DNA of 64,000 nt from Pleurodeles waltl (taxonomy: Eukaryota; Chordata; Amphibia; Caudata; Salamandridae): contig NC_090448.1 of NCBI RefSeq assembly GCF_031143425.1, positions 531,234,313 to 531,298,312 of the forward strand. Reading direction: 5' to 3'. How positions within the stretch are numbered: position 1 is the first letter of the stretch; the number at the start of each line of letters is the position of its first letter. A program made the position numbers and the translations under genes. A model generated the notes under the pieces. That model was not told the DNA's origin and ran no database searches. It saw nothing but the letters and a program-made list of their open reading frames with translations. Shown piece after piece: positions 41,745-52,741 of the stretch.

Positions 41745-43090
41745 ATGAGCTGGGGTAAATTACAGTAGGGCTTCACTTTTTAAATTCACTACAAATGGAT
41801 GTGATTTGTCTCCAGGAGACATGGTGTGACAAATATATTTTTTGTCCTGATGATTTTGTTATTGATTGCAAAGATAGTCCGCCTAGCAGGAGGCATGCTA
41901 AGGGGGAATAGCATTTCTCCTAACCAATAGATATAAATGGATGTACAAATGCTATAGAGATCCCTCAGATCTATTTATGGCTTTACTTGTCAATCAGTCA
42001 GGTGGGGGGCTGGGGGCCCCTCTTCGTTTACTAGTAAATGTGTATATCCCTCCGGAGGCTAAATATGATTGCTTGATGTTGAAGGTTTTTTCCTTTGTTA
42101 AACACCATCTCGATTGTGATCTGCCTCCACACTTAGGTGGTCATTCTGACCCTGGCGGACTTTGACCGCCAGGGCGGAGGACCGCGGGAGCACCGCCGAC
42201 AGGCCGGCGGTGCTCCAATGGGGATTCCGACCGCGGCGGTAAAGCCGCGGTCGGACCGGCACCACTGGCGGGGTCCCGCCAGTGTACCGCGGCCCCATTG
42301 AATCCTCCGCGGCGGCGCAGCTTGCTGCACCGCCGCGGGGATTCCGACCCCCCCTACCGCCATCCAGATCCCGGCGGTCGGACCGCCGAGATCCGGATGG
42401 CGGTAGGGGGGGTCGCGGGGCCCCTGGGGGCCCCTGCAGTGCCCATGCCACTGGCATGGGCATTGCAGGGGCCCCCGTAAGAGGGCCCCTACAAGTATTT
42501 CACTGTCTGCTGCGCAGACAGTGAAATACGCGACGGGTGCAACTGCACCCGTCGCACAGCTTCCACTCCGCCGGCTCGATTCCGAGCCGGCTTCCTCGTG
42601 GAAGCCTCTTTCCCGCTGGGCTGGCTGGCGGTCTGAAGGCGACCGCCCGCCAGCCCAGCGGGAAAGTCAGAATTACCGCCGCGGTCTCTCGACCGCGGAA
42701 CGGTAACCTGACGGCGGGACTTTGGCGGGCGGCCTCCGCCGCCCGCCAAGGTCAGAATGAGGGCCTTAGTTTGGATAGGTGATCTGAATTGTAAAATTTC
42801 TAATTATGCCTTGAACCAAATATGGACTTGGAAAAGGATGAAGGTCTTTGTACCACCGCCCCCATCACTTTCCCCCAAAGAATACAAACTATTAGAGAGG
42901 GCTTTGTCTCCTGGAACAGATGAAAAGATGCAATTGTTTTATTGCAAATGGGAGGTTTAGTTCCGATACCCCTGCTCAGTTTACTCGTAAAGCCCTACAA
43001 GGTGGCTATATTTTAGATTATGTAGTGGTTGCTACCTCTGAGTCATCATAGTATAGTGACTTTTACCTTAGGTTTAATCCAGCGCCCAGT
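41745..43090 (+). pseudogene. LINE endonuclease domain, split by a MITE
   Basis: Plus-strand segments give FLNSLQMDVICLQETWCD (with the catalytic E of the ICLQETW motif), PPSRRHAKGGIAFLL-type sequence, ALLVNQSGGGL, LLVNVYIPPEAKYDC and HLDCDLPPHL. After the MITE at 42136-42765 the frame resumes with VWIGDLNCKI (the GDxN motif) and later GGYILDYVVVATSESS. This is an apurinic-like nuclease that nicks target DNA for insertion. The histidine-containing end is degraded. Confidence 0.85.
42136..42765 (+). mobile_element. Hairpin-chain Harbinger MITE, 630 bp
   Basis: The ends are GGTGGTCATTCTGACCCTGGCGG and its inverse CCGCCAAGGTCAGAATGAGGGCC, with a perfect TTA target duplication (42133-42135 and 42766-42768). 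The GC-rich interior consists of about twelve hairpins set end to end, for example TATTTCACTGTCTGC-tgc-GCAGACAGTGAAATA, CCGACCGCGGC-ggtaaa-GCCGCGGTCGG, CGACGGGTGCA-ac-TGCACCCGTCG, and 25-26 bp arms with one mismatch at about 42424-42476 and 42608-42667. Hairpin symmetry forces open frames on both strands, so the reading frames here are not genes. Confidence 0.9.
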
Positions 43091-43199
43091 TTGCTCTGAA
43101 GTTTTGATGGGTCTTCATACAAATGTAATAAAAAAATCAGGAAGAATGCAGTGTAACTATAGGATGTGAACGGACTTAAAGGGTATGCTAAAGTCCACC

Positions 43200-44810
43200 T
43201 TAGAGAATATAGGTGTTTGGAAAGGGGTTGAGTTGGATAGCTTTGTAGCTTTTATGAAGCAATTACTAATAAACGTAAAACAAAGTTCCATAAGTGTAAC
43301 TTGAAGCCAATCCCCCTCCCTATCCTCTCATTGAATAGATAAATACATTATCTAGTTTGGAAGCCGTACCTGTTTTTTACTGTGGAGAGGGAGGCTAGGT
43401 TATCACTGCTAAAATAAAATAGGCGATTGAAGGCCAATATGGATTAAAATAAACGGGACCGTCTATGGATAGATTTGAGAGAGTCTTTTGGTCGATTAGT
43501 GGCTAAAAGCTGTGGATCTAGGGTGAGATCACTCCACTCATAGATAAAAGAAGTTCAGTGTATTAATTTCATATTGGAATTCTATGCAACAAATGGGTTA
43601 ACGGTTAATTATCACAAGCTAGTATTGGGTAAATCCTCTTGCCAATCTCCTACGGTCAGTGAAATCGAACTGGCCATATGAGGGATGCGTTCATCTGGAG
43701 TGATGGGGCCAGATGGCGTCCATATCTTCGTTATAAAACAAGACCCTTCTCTGAGGAGTAAAATATTATTCCCAGTCTTCAATGGTTGCTACATGAATAA
43801 TAAAGTGTCCCCCTCTTGGCAGGAAGTATTCTGGTCCCCCTATATAAAAAAGGCAATAGGAATCCGCCAGATCGCTCTACTGGATGCAGTGGGCAAGGTG
43901 TACGCAAAATGTCTTCTGACCCAAATAAATGAATGGGCAGAAGATAATAATATATTTCCAATGGAACAAACTGGGTTTCTGAAAAACGATGGCCCTTCAT
44001 TCGATTAATGAAAAGTATATATGGGGAAGAGGTTGGAGTCACCTATGCTGCATTCATAGATTTTTCCACAGCTTTTGATACAGTAGGCCGCTCTTTGCTG
44101 TGGAGGAAGTTGTCAGGGATGGAATGCCTCAGCCCTTCCTAGATCTGACACTCGCTCTTCACACCTCTACATGGTGCAGAGTGCTATTAGGAGGAGATAG
44201 AGGCCTTTCTGCAAAAATATCCACTCAAAACGGTTTCAAGCATGGGTGCCTTTTAGCCCCCACTCTTTGTTCGTTATATAGTTCGGATCTTCCAAGCCAT
44301 CTATCTCAGGGTGAGGGTAGAGCACCAAAGATTGGTGGCAAACAAATAATTTGTCTGCTATATGCTGACAACATAATAATCTCAGATCTCATCCCCAAAG
44401 GCCCAAATAGTCGTTTTACAGCATTACAGCATTTTGCGCTAGCCACCATCTAAAGATGAATAGTTCTAAAACAAAAATTATGTGCTTCCATGGCAGGAGG
44501 AGACCTAAATATACTAACTTTTCCTGGTCAGTGGGTTCTCAAAAGTTAGAATGTGTAAAGTCTTATACTTTTCTGGGGAAGATATTTGTTTGTAATCTTA
44601 GCAACAGGCCCCATATAGACAATAATAAAAATAAAGCATGGGCGCAGGCCAAAGGGTTGGGGGCACTACATGGGGCCACAGGTAGAAGGCACTTTCCTTA
44701 TCTTTTGGAAGTATACAGGGAACAAATTCCAGCTACTTTATTATATGGTTTGGAAACTATTGAGGTGGATAGAAGGGAGTTCTTAAACAAAATGAAGGTC
44801 AATTGCTGAG
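43200..44810 (+). pseudogene. LINE reverse transcriptase
   Basis: The plus strand shows GPDGVHIFVIKQDPSLRSKI, then NNKVSPSWQEVFWSPYIKK, RQIALLDAVGKVYAKCLLTQ, FPMEQTGF (43685-44000). Next come FIDFSTAFDTV with the first catalytic Asp (about 44055-44090), NGFKHGCLLAPTLCSLY, LLYADNIIISD at about 44350-44390 (active-site box YADD here YADN), then NSSKTKIMCFHGRRRPKY and VKSYTFLGKIF. At least three frameshifts are present. The YADN change removes one active-site aspartate, so the copy is inactive. Confidence 0.9.
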
Positions 44811-45470
44811 AAAACTAACTTCAGTCACTCTATCGATTTCAGCAGTGGCCTTACGTTTGGAAATGTGGCTGAGAAGTGTGTACGCTCAAGGTTAAGCTGG
44901 ACTGATACTCTGGGTTGCAGCAATATTAAGGTGTAAGGATAATGCCGTAAGGGTCTTAATGAAGAAAGAATTATTAATAGAAAGAAAGGATAAGTTGGTT
45001 CTGTGTAGAAACTTTCGTTTAGCAGCCACGAATTTGAGAATAGATCCTGATATTGCTGTGAAAATTTCCGCAGCCCATTTAAAAGCCGTCCTGAAGCAGG
45101 CAACCTGGGTGTTCAGCTTTCATTCGGATAGCGAGAGGTGTAGTAAGAGGAGGGAATTTGTGAACATAATTAGTTTGATTATGTTGAGGAAGGGGCAATA
45201 TTACATGGAATTTACCTCATGGGTTGAGACGTTTTTGGATACAATTGAGGTTGGGGATGCTCCCACTCAGTTCCCTTCTAGCAAAATGATATAGAACCCC
45301 TCTACAGTGCAATCTATGTAATAATGGGGCCCAGAACTTAAAGCACATTCTTTTCGTCTGCCCAGCACTTCACTTACAGCGACGAAAATGGTTAAATCCT
45401 TTATTTTTGCGCTATTCTATTCACTCTTCATCAGAACCACTGCAGTCACTTTATATGGCACCAAATTAAA
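44811..45470 (+). pseudogene. LINE ORF2 C-terminal domain with zinc knuckle
   Basis: After a helical stretch (ELLIERKDKLVLCRNFRLAA and DIAVKISAAHLKAVLKQ) the strand reads TPLQCNLCNNGAQNLKHILF followed by VCPAL, a C-x2-C..H..C knuckle. The same type of knuckle occurs in the minus-strand fragment at 21257-21613 (CPMGC..HVLFQC). Confidence 0.7.
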
Positions 45471-45715
45471 TGTTTAGATATAGTATTTTTCATTATTTCA
45501 ACTGTTTTTTAAACTTACATTGATGGTGTAGTTGAAATAGCTTGGAATTCTTTGATGACTTCGATTTGGCTGAATTTTTTATTGATGAAGTACTGTTTTG
45601 ACGGCGTAGCTCCATTTAATGGTATGTTTTTATATGGTTGTATATTGAAGTTGGAAGTATGTTTTATGTGGACCTCTGCAGAGTTCTGTAATCATAAATA
45701 AATTAAACTTGAAAG

Positions 45716-46313
45716 TTGAGTGATAAGGTTTATTTTCACAAAATACTTACACACCTGTAACTATTCAGTATGATTAGTATGTGTTTTTGTCTTAAATTGT
45801 TTTTTTAAACATCCGTCACTTGTGCAAATTCATAACTGCATCATTTGTATTTTTGACAAATTTTAGGATTGTTTTGTTTTTAAATTCTGATTAAACTATT
45901 ATTTTTGTATTACGCCACAACCCATATCTTAGTTCACCAATTTCTTCTTTCTACAGGAACATTGATTGTTATTGAGGAAATTATTTTCACCTGAACGTAT
46001 CATCTTTATTAACACAAAGTCCTGAGGAAACATCTTTTTTCTATATAACTCACTGGATTCTCTCTTTGAATACAGGGTAGCCCAGTTTATAATCATAAAT
46101 ATTCCTATCCCTGGCAACACTGGTGCCTGCTCCCCACACTTTTTGACAGATTATGAATCTGCTTCCAGAGCCCCCACCCCATCTTTAGCCAGGACAGGCC
46201 AGGACAGAGCCAGGGGTCCAGCAGCAGAATCTTCTTCCTAACACGACAAGCACCACCCACCACCTGAAATCTCGCAATGCCACTTTCCAAACAGCATGGG
46301 GCCAGTCTTGTTA
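45716..46313. other. Unassigned sequence
   Basis: AT-rich sequence between the LINE 3' end and the LTR of retrovirus 2. Open frames (45929-46120 and 46105-46290 on the minus strand) have no recognisable motif. Confidence 0.5.
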
Positions 46314-47880
46314 GTGCGTCAGACCTTAATAAGTATACTTATAAGGGGACGCAAATAGGTTGATGAACCTTTTGACTCGCAATTGAGAAGTTCTTACCAA
46401 AGCTCCAGTACATAGTCAATAATCAATACACAATAATCATCATTAGTAATCAATAAAATCAATAATCAATGGAGTCAGTTTTTGTCACACACCATGACCT
46501 TTCAGTCATGCAAAACCACACCTTTAGTAAAAGTTTAGAATGTTTATTTCCCTATATTAACAATGCTAAGGTCATGTAGATTACTCTAAAAATCTAATGA
46601 AACATATCCAAAAACAACACTGGTTGTCCGAAGTGGCAGAAGAAGCGCAATCTAATCAAAGCTTGAACTACAACACATTCAATAGCAGAGTCAGCTGCAT
46701 TAACGATATGTACTACATGTAATTAAGCAGAGAAATCCATCAAGCATTAGTCTTTTTGCCATAAGTCAGGATTCCTCAACGAACACCAGATTAGCATCAG
46801 CATGTTGGGCTTCATGCAAAACAATTTAGTAACACAAATTTTGGATAACATCTAACTATGGCTCTATCAAAACAGCACAGTTGGTACCTAGAAAGAAAAA
46901 GCAAATATGCATAATAATCACAGTTTTATCGCATTATACCTATCCTTGGTATGGGTCAGCAATGCAGAATCAGTCTTCGTCCTCAGGGCGTCAGTCGATA
47001 AGCAAGGCATCAGGTCTCAGTCAGGAAAGTAGGAGCAAAGTCATTAAGCATTAAAGATAAATACGTCCCTACTAAAGACGCATAAGAAAGTAATAACTTT
47101 TCAGTCAGGAAATGTGGGCAGAGAATGTCTCTCTTCTCTCAGAATGAGCATTGTTATATTAAAGTCACCTAAACTATCCCCTAATTCCCTATTTTTCAGT
47201 TGATCGTATGTTCACACTCTGTCCAATAACACTGCTATACCAAATCTATGAATTCTAGTATTTCCCCATTCTCATACTGTTGATCGGTTCGTCTTACGAT
47301 GTTCTCATCATCCGGCTTGTCAGGTGACAAATTTGTTGCAGCTTCCACTCTATTCAGTATTTTCATTGTTCTTGTCCTGGGAAAGTCCATCTCACACACA
47401 TTACACACAAAATGTTGCATTAGCAAGAACATCATCTCCTAGCAGTCAGTTCTCACGGAAAGCTTCCGTTAAGCACATTTAAACAATACAATAGACATTT
47501 CACAGTTTAATTTAGTTGGTCAGCATTTTTATTAAACACTAAGAAATACAGCTTCTACATGAGGGATGGCGAAATAGGCCAAGACACTTGCTAAGTTAGG
47601 CCTACAATTTATAAAGCTAAAGCATACTTCGTAACCCCTAATATGACATATTACTGCATTAATCTAATATCTTTTCAACATTTCTTATGTATTAATCATT
47701 AATTAGTACATTTCGTTAACATTGGTGGCCATTCTTCGAGGTCACATTTTCAGATGCGTGCATTATTTTTCTACGTTATTTCATTCTCTACATAAACTCA
47801 TTAATCAAAATACATAAACACTCATTAATAACTCTTATTAAAACACCTGTGCTAGCAATCCTTCATCTTATGACTAAACG
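46314..47880 (-). repeat. Retrovirus 2 3' LTR
   Basis: TCAGACCTTAATAAGTATACTTA at the left edge and GCTAGCA.TCCTT at the right are shared with 60105-61094, with about 93 percent identity by eye in the shared parts. This copy contains about 570 bp (roughly 47213-47778) absent from the other. A CA end near 47870-47880 is assumed. Confidence 0.8.
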
Positions 47881-47919
47881 TGTCATCACACTAACTATTA
47901 CCCATAAATTTCACATCAG

Positions 47920-49439
47920 CTAATTTAATTTTCCCCTTGAATTTTCCCTGTAAAACTTTTCCCTTTTCTTTTCTTCACTCCTCTGATTATTCTTAGACCT
48001 TTTCAATTCAATCCTTTTATATAACTTGCATAATTTCCATATCCCCAATAACCAAACTACAACACTTAACAGTATTTTCAATAGTACCCCATTCCAAATG
48101 TTGCTGAACCAATTTCCCACTGATGCAAACCCTTTGCCAACCTTTTCCCAAACACCTGGTTCTTTCAATTCTTTCAAATCAGCACTTGCATTAGTCAGAT
48201 TAGTAAGTAAGTCTCTTATCTCTTTACTATTATCTGGTATATATGAATAGTAATGCCTAGAATTAATTGTTCTACAGACTCCACCATCCTTCACTAAAAG
48301 AATGTCTAAAGCAAGACAAATTTGAAGAGTCATAGCTCTATCAGCAGCTAATTCAGTATCTATCAGGAGTATGGCACCTGAAAAATGTGTCAGCATGTTA
48401 TCCACAATAGTAGACAACTTTCAAATCTTAATCAAATTCAGGATGACTCCCACTGAAGGAATCACCACTCCAAATATATCTCCCACTATTGCAGAAGAGG
48501 ACTCCCTCCTCTGTCTCCTATGATGTAATTCAGTCACCTTCTGAAACTTTTTCAAATCCTCCATTTGATAAATCTTTGGGAACCCTATCCCCAAATAGCA
48601 TTCCCCATACCATCCTCTTGGAGGAAGGTCATAAGCATTAAGTCCACAAATATAGTATATACCTGGAATTGCAGGGTCCTGTCCATTCAACATGAAGGTC
48701 CATTTACTCTGAAACAAAAACACATGCCTGCATTCACTCGTGCCCACAAATAAAGTGTCAGTGCGCCATTTAGACCTATATATACAAAGCTTCCCTATGT
48801 ATTGCATATCTAAAGCTAATTTTCCTTGCTATTTAATTGCACTATAAACATAATCATTCTTGTAAGTCCTTTTCTCTAAGCCTTTTTCTAATTTCTCCTG
48901 TAACGCTTTTCTTCTGTCATCTGTGTGATCTAAAAAAGCTCTTCTCTAAAGGTGTAAGCCAGCATGTCAGGTTATTTCTATGTGCGTATGCTGTGCCAAA
49001 CGTCAATGTAGATTCAAAGAACCCTCTAACTAATAATATGTCATTATCCTTAGCTACTTTGCTCAAATACCTAGTTATAAGAATAAACAAACACACAACA
49101 TCCTGAGTTGAATAGAAGTACTGAATGTACTCATGGTTGTAAAACCTTGTTAGTAACAGACTACAACTTATCCCGTAGGTTAAAGGTAAGCTATGATATG
49201 TGACTTCTTCATCGACTGATGAAATAATTGCGTACACACAAAACAATTTTTCGCATCCATTGTCTCTACATATTTACTCAATAAGCGATAGAAAACATTA
49301 GAAGAAAGTTCTCCCTGCGCATTAGTATACTCATGCAAATATTTCTCATCTAACTTAAACTTCTCTAATGCCATTAGTGCAGTATTCATCTCAAAAGCAG
49401 AAGCATGGTTGGCTCCCCCAAAAGGACCAAAAAGACTTA
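47920..49439 (-). pseudogene. env: Retrovirus 2 env: end of SU and whole TM
   Basis: Reading the minus strand, 49439-49180 gives ETMDAKNCFVCTQL, resembling the CxxC motif of some retroviral surface subunits. 48807-48421 ends in a basic furin-like site RRQRRE, followed by a hydrophobic fusion-peptide-like stretch. 48417-47920 holds the ectodomain with LQICLALDILLVKDGGVC, which resembles the immunosuppressive-type region of gamma and epsilon-like envelopes, then a membrane anchor (ILLSVVVWLLGIWKL) and a basic tail with many K and R. The paired cysteines usually found just after GGVC are replaced (INSRHYYSYIP). The N-terminal part of env is on the other strand at 52630-52741. Confidence 0.8.
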
Positions 49440-50451
49440 GGTACTCATGATGACCCTGGCGGACAGGAGAGAAGTGGAGGCAAAACTGGCAACAGGCTGG
49501 CGGAAAATAAAATGGAATTATGACCATGGCGGTTACCGCCATGGTCATCCGCCACTTCTCCACTCCGACCGCTGGGCTGGAGACTTCGGTCTCCAGCCCG
49601 GCGGCCGTCACCAGACCACCGGTGGTATCAGGACCCTGCAGACCGCCATGGATTTTGGGTTGTTTGGAACCACCACGAAATCCATGGCGGTAGTCACTAT
49701 CAGTGCCAGGGAATTCCTTCCCCACCCAGAGTCGTCCCCCCACATCCCCTGGCAACCCCCCAAAGGTGGAAGGACCCCCCTCCCCACCCACAACATGCAC
49801 CTACACACACACCCTCCCCACCCCCAACATACACATACACACACCCCTACACGCACATATATACTACAACAACACATACCCACACACATACAAACAGACA
49901 TGCACACAGACCGACCTGCACACATTTCCCATGCACACAACACACCCCCTGCATGCCTACATGCACTGACACACCTCTACATGCTCACACACACACACCC
50001 ATGCATGCACACAACACACAACACTCCCCCACCCCCCTCCCTTAACGGACGATCAACTTACCTTGTCCATTGATCCTCCGGGAGGGGACGGGATCCATGG
50101 GGGCTGCTCTGCTGCCAGCTCCCCATCACCAGACCACCGCCACCCCGAATCCTGTGACGTGATTCGGTGGGCGGTGTTCTGATGATGGGGCAGTGGGGGT
50201 GGAGCAGCCTCCACTTCCCCACCAACCGCCAGTATGGCTGATGGCGGCTCTCCATCGGAAAAAGGACGGAGGGCTGCCAGCAGTCATAATACGCTGCGCG
50301 GAAAACCATCACTGCTCTGGCGGTCGGAGTGGAGAAGTGGCGGATGACCATGGCGGTGACCACCATGGTCATAATTCCAATTTTTTTTCCGCCGGCCTTT
50401 GGCGGTTTTACCGCCACTTCTCCCCCGTCCGCCAGGGTCATAATGAGGGCC
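49440..50451 (+). mobile_element. Harbinger-type MITE, 1012 bp, at an inversion edge
   Basis: The ends are GGTACTCATGATGACCCTGGCGGAC and the inverse GTCCGCCAGGGTCATAATGAGGGCC. The left flank is TTA, the right flank TGT, so the expected duplicated target triplet is missing. Interior hairpins include ATGACCATGGCGGT-taccgcc-ATGGTCAT, CTGGAGAC..GTCTCCAG and GAAATCCATGGCGGT-type arms. A CA-rich tract lies at 49795-50035. It is the same family as 23550-24550 in the opposite sense (shared TATCAGTGCCAGGGAA). Confidence 0.85.
49795..50035. repeat. CA-rich tract inside the MITE
   Basis: ACACAC/CCCACAC low-complexity DNA. It produces threonine/histidine-rich frames that are not genes. Confidence 0.85.
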
Positions 50452-50454
50452 TGT

Positions 50455-51900
50455 GTGTCATTGGAAAATGGATATGTGGATCAAGTCGCAAGGTTTTGCA
50501 CATTGAACTGTATATCATTCAAAGACAAGTGGGAACTGTTACTCGAAGAAGATGAAACTTGTACCAGTTATGCATCGAAAATAATTGACCCTTTGGAAGA
50601 ATTAAAATCTTTGCAGAATAATGTTGACAGGGAGGAAAAGCGTTTATGGAGCAAAATGAAATGTGTACCAAGACAAGATGAGTTGTGGGTTTCTGAGGAG
50701 GGTCAATTGATTTTACCGAATAGTCTGTTATCTCAAATGGCAAAGTACTATCATGGTCAAGCACATATTGGGAGGTGTGCCATGGTTCGTCTGTTCAAAC
50801 ATGATTGGTTCAACCCAAAGTTTAGACAAGTTGCTGAAGCAGTTTGCCATCGTTGTGTCATTTGCCAACAGCTAAAAGCAGGGAAAGGGACAGTGGTTAA
50901 CTTGAGCCACATTGGAAGAGCGGGTGGTCCATTCAGCAGAATGCAAATGGATTTTATTGAGATGCCTGTGTGTGGAGGTTTGAGACATGTGTTGGTGATT
51001 GTTTGCATCTTTAGTCACTGGATTGAATGTACCGAACATGAAGAAATGATAGTCTCACAGTAGCGAAACTACTGCTTAGGGAACTGATACCGCATTTTGG
51101 GTTTCCGATCTCTTTAGAATTAGTTAGGGGAAGTCACTTCAATAATGAAGTAATTAAATTACTGTGTACAGCATTGAACATTGAGCAGAAGTTGTATTGT
51201 AGTTATCGCTCTGAAGCATCAGGACTAGTGGAATAGATGAATGGTACCTTGAAGTCTAGAGTTTCAAAGATGTGTGCAGCTACAAATTTGAAATGGCCTG
51301 ACGCATTGCCTTTAATGTTGATGTCAAGGAGGAACACACCTGATAGAAAGACATGATTGTCACCCCATGAGATCCTCATGGGTAGAGCAATGAGGTTAGC
51401 AGCGTTGCTAGCAAATACACATGTCAACATTACAGATGATATGGTGTTGGATTACTGCACAGGTCTGGCTGATGTAGTCCGCTCTTTTTCTCAGCAGGTG
51501 GAGGCTACCACACTGCCACTGATCCATGACCCAGGGCACAACCTGAGAGCTGGGGACTAGGTTGTCATCCAAAAGCACGTGAGAAAGACGTGTTTGGAGC
51601 CTCGCTGGAAGGGACCATACCAAGTGGTCCTGACGACTACCACAGCTGTGAAGTGTGCTATAATTCCAAACTGGATTCACGCAAGCCACATGAAGAAAGT
51701 GACATGTCCACTGGATCATGAAGAAGCATTGTTGAGAGTGCCAACAACAGTGAGACAAGTCTCAGGGCAGGAAGGAGAAGAAAGAGGAACTGAGATCAGA
51801 TCAGTACTCGTTGAGGACCGTTCAGTCACTCCTGTGAGAGACGAGGGAGGAGACCTCCAAGAGGGTACCGGAGAGCCTATCTGAACTGACATAGCAGGAG
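50455..51900 (+). pseudogene. pol: Retrovirus 2 RNase H end and integrase, inverted
   Basis: The plus strand reads SLENGYVDQVARF (end of RNase H), a linker, then the integrase zinc finger with YYHGQAHIGRC and CHRCVICQQLKAG (50740-50880). The core start has QMDFIEMP (first Asp), and after a frameshift near 51060 comes LVRGSHFNNEV, where the second catalytic Asp is replaced by Val (about 51123). A stop follows the catalytic Glu region (51232-51237). The C-terminal domain with PRWKGPYQVVL lies at 51600-51635. Gene order and similarity make it the missing integrase of this provirus, but on the opposite strand. Confidence 0.85.
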
Positions 51901-52629
51901 AGCCTAGTCAGATGAGGGCTTTCCCAGAAGCAGAGAATCTTGAGAGACAAACTGAGCAATCGGCAGACCCAGAAGGGGAAGGAGTTGAGGTGGATCAAAG
52001 TCAAAGTGATCTGCCTCCTCCTGAACCATTTGTAGGTCCATCAAGAGAAAACACCACAGAACAAGGAAAAGGATCAATCTTGATGAGGATATTGACAAAG
52101 GTCCCACTGAGAGGAGATAAGTGGCCGGAATCGTGAGTAGAAAAAGGGAAAGAGGTGGTTGTCGAACCAACAATAGAGGAAGAAATAGATACCACAAGGA
52201 AAGAAGATCTAAGTGAAGGAGAATTGAATGGTGATAAAAAATTGAAGAGAAAGAGAATAGCAAGTCGAAGATACGCCGGCCCTGAATGGGCGTATGCAAC
52301 TACAAACGAATGGCAGCAAGAGTTTTTGTCTTTTTGTTTTGATAGAGAAGTTCTGGGTCAGTATTTGGCACGTGAAGAAAGCTAATGAACCGAACTGTTG
52401 AAACAATCTGAGAGAAAAGTTTTGAGAAAGAGACTGTTGAAAAGTAACTAGTAAAGACTTTGATAACCTGATTTGACTTTTGAAACCTGATTTTGACAAA
52501 GCTGCTAACCGATTTTGACAAAAAGGGATCCTAGAAGTGAAACTGAACTGCTGAAAGAAGAGTTGTCTATTTTTGATATCTGCTGCAAGTTTTCTAAATT
52601 TCTTCTGCTTTCTGATTCTTTACAGATCA
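51901..52629 (+). pseudogene. Retrovirus 2 pol/env junction frames
   Basis: Plus-strand frames at 51912-52136 and 52155-52385 are acidic and proline-containing (for example SDLPPPEPFVGPSRENTTEQ), then RRYAGPEWAYATTNEW. They lie between integrase and the env signal peptide. They could be the pol C-terminus or an env leader; the family is not recognised. Confidence 0.4.
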
Positions 52630-52741
52630 TGAGTAACATTAGTCAACAAGGTAGAGGTAATAGGCACTGTAAATATATGAGCATTGGTTTGGTAATTATG
52701 TGTGGGATATTGTTTGTGGTGTTGATTGTGGGTATGTCTGT
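52630..52741 (+). pseudogene. env: Retrovirus 2 env start (signal segment), inverted
   Basis: ATG at 52630 opens a frame with a basic N-terminus (RGNRHCKYM), then the hydrophobic core IGLVIMCGILFVVLIVGM, a signal peptide or leader anchor. Two codons later it runs into LTR-like copy C. The rest of env is at 49439 and lower on the minus strand. Confidence 0.6.

Larger units (their letters stand above)
40600..45715 (+). mobile_element. APE-type LINE, nearly full length, dead
   Basis: The order on the plus strand is ORF1-like frames (40666-41283), endonuclease (about 41745-43090), reverse transcriptase (43200-44810), a C-terminal zinc knuckle (about 45300-45360) and a 3' end near 45715 (ATAAATAAATTAAACTTGA). 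A 630-bp MITE splits the endonuclease. Shared features with the fragments at 20567-21670 and 63500-64000 (knuckle, RT style) suggest related LINEs. Clade (L2/CR1-like or I-like) cannot be settled without alignment. Confidence 0.85.

Noticed and set aside
42098..42782. Overlapping open frames on both strands with proline/arginine-rich products
   Set aside because: GC-rich hairpins lack stop codons on both strands. The sequence is a MITE interrupting a LINE.
49608..50073. Long frames on both strands in CA-rich DNA
   Set aside because: Low-complexity part of the MITE at 49440-50451; the frame on one strand mirrors the other.
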